NCBI GenBank assembly: GCA_030619215.1
Contig: JAUXBV010000069.1
Location: 1 to 9,961, forward strand
Source: Fibrobacterota bacterium
GTDB lineage: Bacteria; Fibrobacterota; Chitinivibrionia; Chitinivibrionales; JANQEN01
Reading direction: 5' to 3'
Length of the DNA stretch: 9,961 nt
This document shows, in pieces, positions 7,609-9,961 of the stretch. Under the pieces are notes generated by a model that saw only the letters and a program-made list of their open reading frames with translations, did no database searches and had not been told where the DNA came from. Position 1 is the first letter of the stretch, and every line of letters begins with the position of its first letter. The position numbers and the translations under genes were made by a program.

Positions 7609-7835
7609 TGTAAAATGTATGAAGTTGAGCTTCAGATGCCTGTCTAGATGTTATCACGTCGCTAATCAGCCGCGCGGCTTTTTGCGTTGGCTGAATTAGC
7701 ATTGTTATGTGTTTCTTTCGTTCTATTATTTTTCTGCCTTTTTATTGGTTCAGGTGCATTTGCTATAATAAATATACTTCCAAAACACCAATTAATATTT
7801 CCCCCTTTTACTCATCATATTTAATAATCTATTTA
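7609..7835. other. Intergenic region containing the attC-like site
   Basis: This 227-bp stretch lies between the stop of the DUF1302-like gene and the start of the lipoprotein gene. The attC-like hairpin occupies 7651-7710. From 7711 to 7835 the sequence is strongly AT-rich with no gene or terminator that I can support. Short reading frames running through the hairpin are taken as chance. Confidence 0.6.
7651..7710 (-). repeat. attC-like integron recombination site (candidate, possibly degenerate)
   Basis: Plus-strand GCTAATCAGCC (7661-7671) pairs with GGCTGAATTAGC (7689-7700), leaving one bulged A (7694/7695). The stem continues as GCGC (7672-7675) with GCGT (7684-7687), leaving a bulged T (7688) and an 8-base loop (7676-7683). 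Both bulges are on the same arm, as with the extrahelical bases of attC sites. Read on the minus strand the site starts with ACATAAC, a good R'' box (consensus RYYYAAC), a 3-base spacer and the bulged L'' arm, the usual order. The R' end reads GTGATAA where GTTRRRY is expected, so the crossover triplet GTT is altered. Total length of 60 bases is typical. No integrase gene is in the window. Confidence 0.6.
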
Positions 7836-9077
7836 TCAAAAATCATATCTAACCTTCAAATAAATCATATCATTTTCATCATACTGCCCGAAATTCCCTT
7901 CACTTCCGACAAAGAGATTTGCACCGAGTAACAATGTAAATCCATCGGTTAATTTATAAGTAATTTTGGGACGAACCAGGGCGTCATAATTATTTAACCC
8001 AATGTATGAAAACAGTTCTAAACGCAGAGTTTCCCGCAAAAAATCTCTAAATGCCATAGCGGTAATAGTATTTTCAAATTGATCATTTTTTATCTGTTCA
8101 TCATAATCCAGAATTGCCTGTTGTACAAATTGGGTACTAAAATGAATATCCCGCACGGTAAAATCGACACCCGCTAAATAGTGGATGTAATTTTTTTCGA
8201 TTACGCCATCAACAAGAGTCATATCTTCAGAGTTAAAATATTTGCCATAGTAAAAAGCACCTTCTCCGCGCAACACAAGTGGGCCAACCGTAGAAGTGAA
8301 ACTACCACCCCCAACCCCCAGGCGATGATGCCTCGGAGTAACGGTAATTCCTGTTAATTGATTATTTTGCGGATTAATCTTTTTGGTAATATGCATTGCA
8401 GGGTCATCATCCCACATATAACCGCCCATAATCTCAAAATCAATAACCGAACTTATTCTTGAATATTTTACAAAAACTTCAGAGTTTTTGATGTTCATAT
8501 CAACATCTTTTTTACTGTTATCAAAAACAGGAGCCATTGGAAAATCCATTTCCGGACGCCAGATAGAATTTTCATCCGGCATTTGTGTTGATGTGAAAAT
8601 TGGAGCCCATACAATTTCAAAAGTGTTATCTCCAAGATAGTAATCTAACTTTACGGAAGTAATCCCCATGCGGATTTCATCAAAATCACGCAGTAAAAAC
8701 TCACTTAAATCTTTTGGAGAAACAATATCTGTGATAAATACACCATCGGCTTTTCCCCAGATGACCTGTTGTTTTCCAATACGTATATCAACGGTGTTAA
8801 AATATATGTCCATATAGGCTTCACGCAGTCCAATATCCAGCTCCAGGTTTGGATAATGATAGATATATGGATTTGCTTTAAATGCTACTTTATCTCTGCT
8901 ATGCTCAATATTCAAATTAAAAGTATTTTGAATAATATAGTCATTATCTCCTCTCAATAAAGCACCTGCATAAGTACGAGCGTAACCGGACAAATCAACC
9001 GAATTGGCATTTAATACAGTTGCAAATAAGAGAGAGATAAAAACAACAGAAATAGTTTTACCATGTAGGTGTCTCAC
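7836..9077 (-). CDS. DUF1302-like outer-membrane beta-barrel protein
   Basis: 413 residues. A signal peptide (about 1-24, cut near LNA/NS) precedes a body rich in alternating amphipathic strands, and the protein ends in Tyr-Asp-Phe, an aromatic end typical of BAM-inserted barrels. The block GKQQVIWGKADG (101-112), then Asp117 and SPKDLSEF, resembles the conserved core of DUF1302-type proteins. Members of this group are commonly encoded beside a LolA/DUF1329-like protein and an RND/MMPL transporter and are thought to help pass hydrophobic material to the outer membrane; this is family knowledge, not shown here. The start is GTG, sharing its G with the TAG stop of the upstream gene (TAGTG). AGAGG at 9084-9088 is spaced 6 bases from this GTG, which fixes the start and shows coupling. 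The family assignment is by motif recall and moderately sure; the outer-membrane barrel call is surer. Confidence 0.8.
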   Translation of the reverse strand: MRHLHGKTISVVFISLLFATVLNANSVDLSGYARTYAGALLRGDNDYIIQNTFNLNIEHSRDKVAFKANPYIYHYPNLELDIGLREAYMDIYFNTVDIRIGKQQVIWGKADGVFITDIVSPKDLSEFLLRDFDEIRMGITSVKLDYYLGDNTFEIVWAPIFTSTQMPDENSIWRPEMDFPMAPVFDNSKKDVDMNIKNSEVFVKYSRISSVIDFEIMGGYMWDDDPAMHITKKINPQNNQLTGITVTPRHHRLGVGGGSFTSTVGPLVLRGEGAFYYGKYFNSEDMTLVDGVIEKNYIHYLAGVDFTVRDIHFSTQFVQQAILDYDEQIKNDQFENTITAMAFRDFLRETLRLELFSYIGLNNYDALVRPKITYKLTDGFTLLLGANLFVGSEGNFGQYDENDMIYLKVRYDF

Positions 9078-9862
9078 TATATACCTCTTTTCATCATTCT
9101 CTCTGTAAATTTACTCGCAGGAATACCAGTGTCAACTTTAACATTTGAAAGTTCCATTTTTGTGGTATGATCTTTTTGAACATTATGCATTTCACTATCA
9201 AGTAATATCCAATAATCCTTTATTTTTTCATATTTCTTTACACTCAACGTTTTTAAATGTTCGCCATCTTCGTCGTAAAATTCTTTTTTCTGACCGATCC
9301 ATTTATCTTTAACAATCCAGGTAACAGTTCGTGAATACATATACTCCTCTTCATTGGGAATACTTTCAATAACGTAGCAATCTTCGCCATTAAATTTTTC
9401 TTCACGAAGTAATTTGTGTTTATCACTTGCAGGATGACGATCGCCCAGATCATCATACGTAAAATCCGAACCCATAAAATAATCACTTTTGCTATCACTT
9501 GAAATTCGTTTAACTTTCTTCAAAGCCGGCAGGTAAATCCATTGATCATCATCTTTACCCTTTTCATTATAACTCCAGTTCATAAATGATGTGTTGTTTA
9601 CATCTGCGGGAGAAGTAAAAAACATGATTTTCTTTTCCATATTACCAAAGTCTTTGACAAATTGTTTGATTTTTCTAACACGCTGATTGCCACGGGAATT
9701 TATTAACGACATTACCAGCTCTCCATTCTGGTCTTTTCCAGTTGGACGATCATATACTTTTTGAATAATTTGAAGTCCTGTTAGTTTTTCTTGAGAAAAT
9801 ATCATCGATGGTAAAGCAATTAATATTGCCATTAAAACAAGATTTAGTTTTTTGATACTCAT
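9077..9862 (-). CDS. LolA-like outer-membrane lipoprotein-sorting family protein
   Basis: 261 residues. A signal peptide (about 1-23, cut near IFS/Q) precedes a periplasmic domain of the LolA/LolB-like fold. The hallmark of the 'outer membrane lipoprotein-sorting protein' family is the block WIYLPALKKVKRIS (108-121) followed by SDYFMGSDFTYDDL (126-139), both present and intact. Family members are thought to bind lipids or acylated molecules in a hydrophobic half-barrel and usually accompany an RND/MMPL transporter; this is not LolA itself. The gene is translationally coupled to the DUF1302-like gene by a 1-base overlap, so both products are made together and probably act on one substrate. The ATG has a strong SD site 7 bases upstream. 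Length and domain extent look complete. Confidence 0.9.
   Translation of the reverse strand: MSIKKLNLVLMAILIALPSMIFSQEKLTGLQIIQKVYDRPTGKDQNGELVMSLINSRGNQRVRKIKQFVKDFGNMEKKIMFFTSPADVNNTSFMNWSYNEKGKDDDQWIYLPALKKVKRISSDSKSDYFMGSDFTYDDLGDRHPASDKHKLLREEKFNGEDCYVIESIPNEEEYMYSRTVTWIVKDKWIGQKKEFYDEDGEHLKTLSVKKYEKIKDYWILLDSEMHNVQKDHTTKMELSNVKVDTGIPASKFTERMMKRGI
9084..9088 (-). promoter_or_regulatory. Shine-Dalgarno site deciding the GTG start of the DUF1302-like gene
   Basis: AGAGG on the minus strand, 6 bases before the GTG at 9077 and lying within the last codons of the LolA-like gene. It supports GTG over any later ATG and supports coupled translation. Confidence 0.75.
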
Positions 9863-9961
9863 ATTAAGTCTCCTTAAGGTTAATGATTTTAAAAGTTTCA
9901 GACAAATTTCAAACGTTATTTCTCCTTTTCAAAATAGATATTACTTTTATACAGAAGCAGA
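9863..9961. other. Upstream flank of the LolA-like gene, cut by the window edge
   Basis: On the minus strand a weak promoter-like pair (TTGAAA at 9907-9912, TAAAAT at 9886-9891, spacer only 15) precedes the SD site. Short open stretches enter from the window edge in all three minus frames and stop within about 50 bases (for example TAA after GAAAAGGAGAAA). Any could be the tail of an upstream gene such as a transporter. The sequence does not decide between promoter and operon interior. Confidence 0.3.
9870..9875 (-). promoter_or_regulatory. Shine-Dalgarno site of the LolA-like gene
   Basis: AAGGAG on the minus strand, 7 bases before the ATG at 9862. It confirms the start and contrasts with the four genes in the left two-thirds of the window, none of which has a strong SD. 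Confidence 0.8.

Noticed and set aside
7669..7683. Rho-independent terminator on the plus strand (AGCC-GCGC-GGCT then TTTTT)
   Set aside because: The stem is only 4 bp, no plus-strand gene lies just upstream, and the bases are better explained as the tip of the longer attC-like hairpin.
7487..7702. Minus-strand reading frame running through the attC-like site into the lipoprotein gene
   Set aside because: Its first third is just translated attC-like sequence and the rest is out of frame with the better-supported lipoprotein gene.
7707..7931. Plus-strand reading frame rich in Ile and Phe
   Set aside because: It overlaps the end of the DUF1302-like gene, and its composition only reflects AT-rich DNA.

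Overview
The window is from a Gram-negative (outer-membrane) bacterium: it encodes a beta-barrel-like protein ending in Tyr-Asp-Phe, a LolA-like periplasmic protein and a probable lipoprotein. No gene fixes the phylum. The mix of PocR-AraC regulator, TPR membrane proteins and few Shine-Dalgarno (SD) sites on the left would fit the FCB superphylum or spirochaete-like lineages, but that is a guess.

Left block (1-5293, minus strand): two large genes overlap by 14 bp and look like a tandem duplication. Each has about eight membrane helices, a TPR-like stretch, a C39-like (papain-fold) peptidase module and a helical-repeat tail. The downstream copy (64-2586) keeps a Cys-His-Asp triad. The upstream copy (2573-5293) has serine at all three aligned positions. 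Positive charges in alternate loops place both enzyme-like modules in the periplasm. This active-plus-dead pair is the most unusual system here.

Middle (5294-6984): a 729-bp AT-rich intergenic region holds a cluster of AGGTT/AACCT boxes. It separates the pair from a divergent PocR-AraC transcription factor (6023-6874), the natural candidate regulator of the pair or of unseen metabolic genes. A 110-bp convergent gap follows.

Right block (6985-9961, minus strand): an unrecognised probable lipoprotein (6985-7608) sits next to an integron attC-like hairpin (7651-7710) with two bulged bases on one arm. Beyond it the DNA becomes visibly AT-richer and genes carry clear SD sites. A translationally coupled pair follows: a LolA-like outer-membrane lipoprotein-sorting family protein (9077-9862), then a DUF1302-like outer-membrane protein (7836-9077). 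Such pairs usually accompany an RND/MMPL-type transporter, which would lie outside the window. Together they suggest movement of a lipid or other hydrophobic substrate towards the outer membrane.

No rRNA, tRNA, CRISPR array, transposase or integrase is visible.
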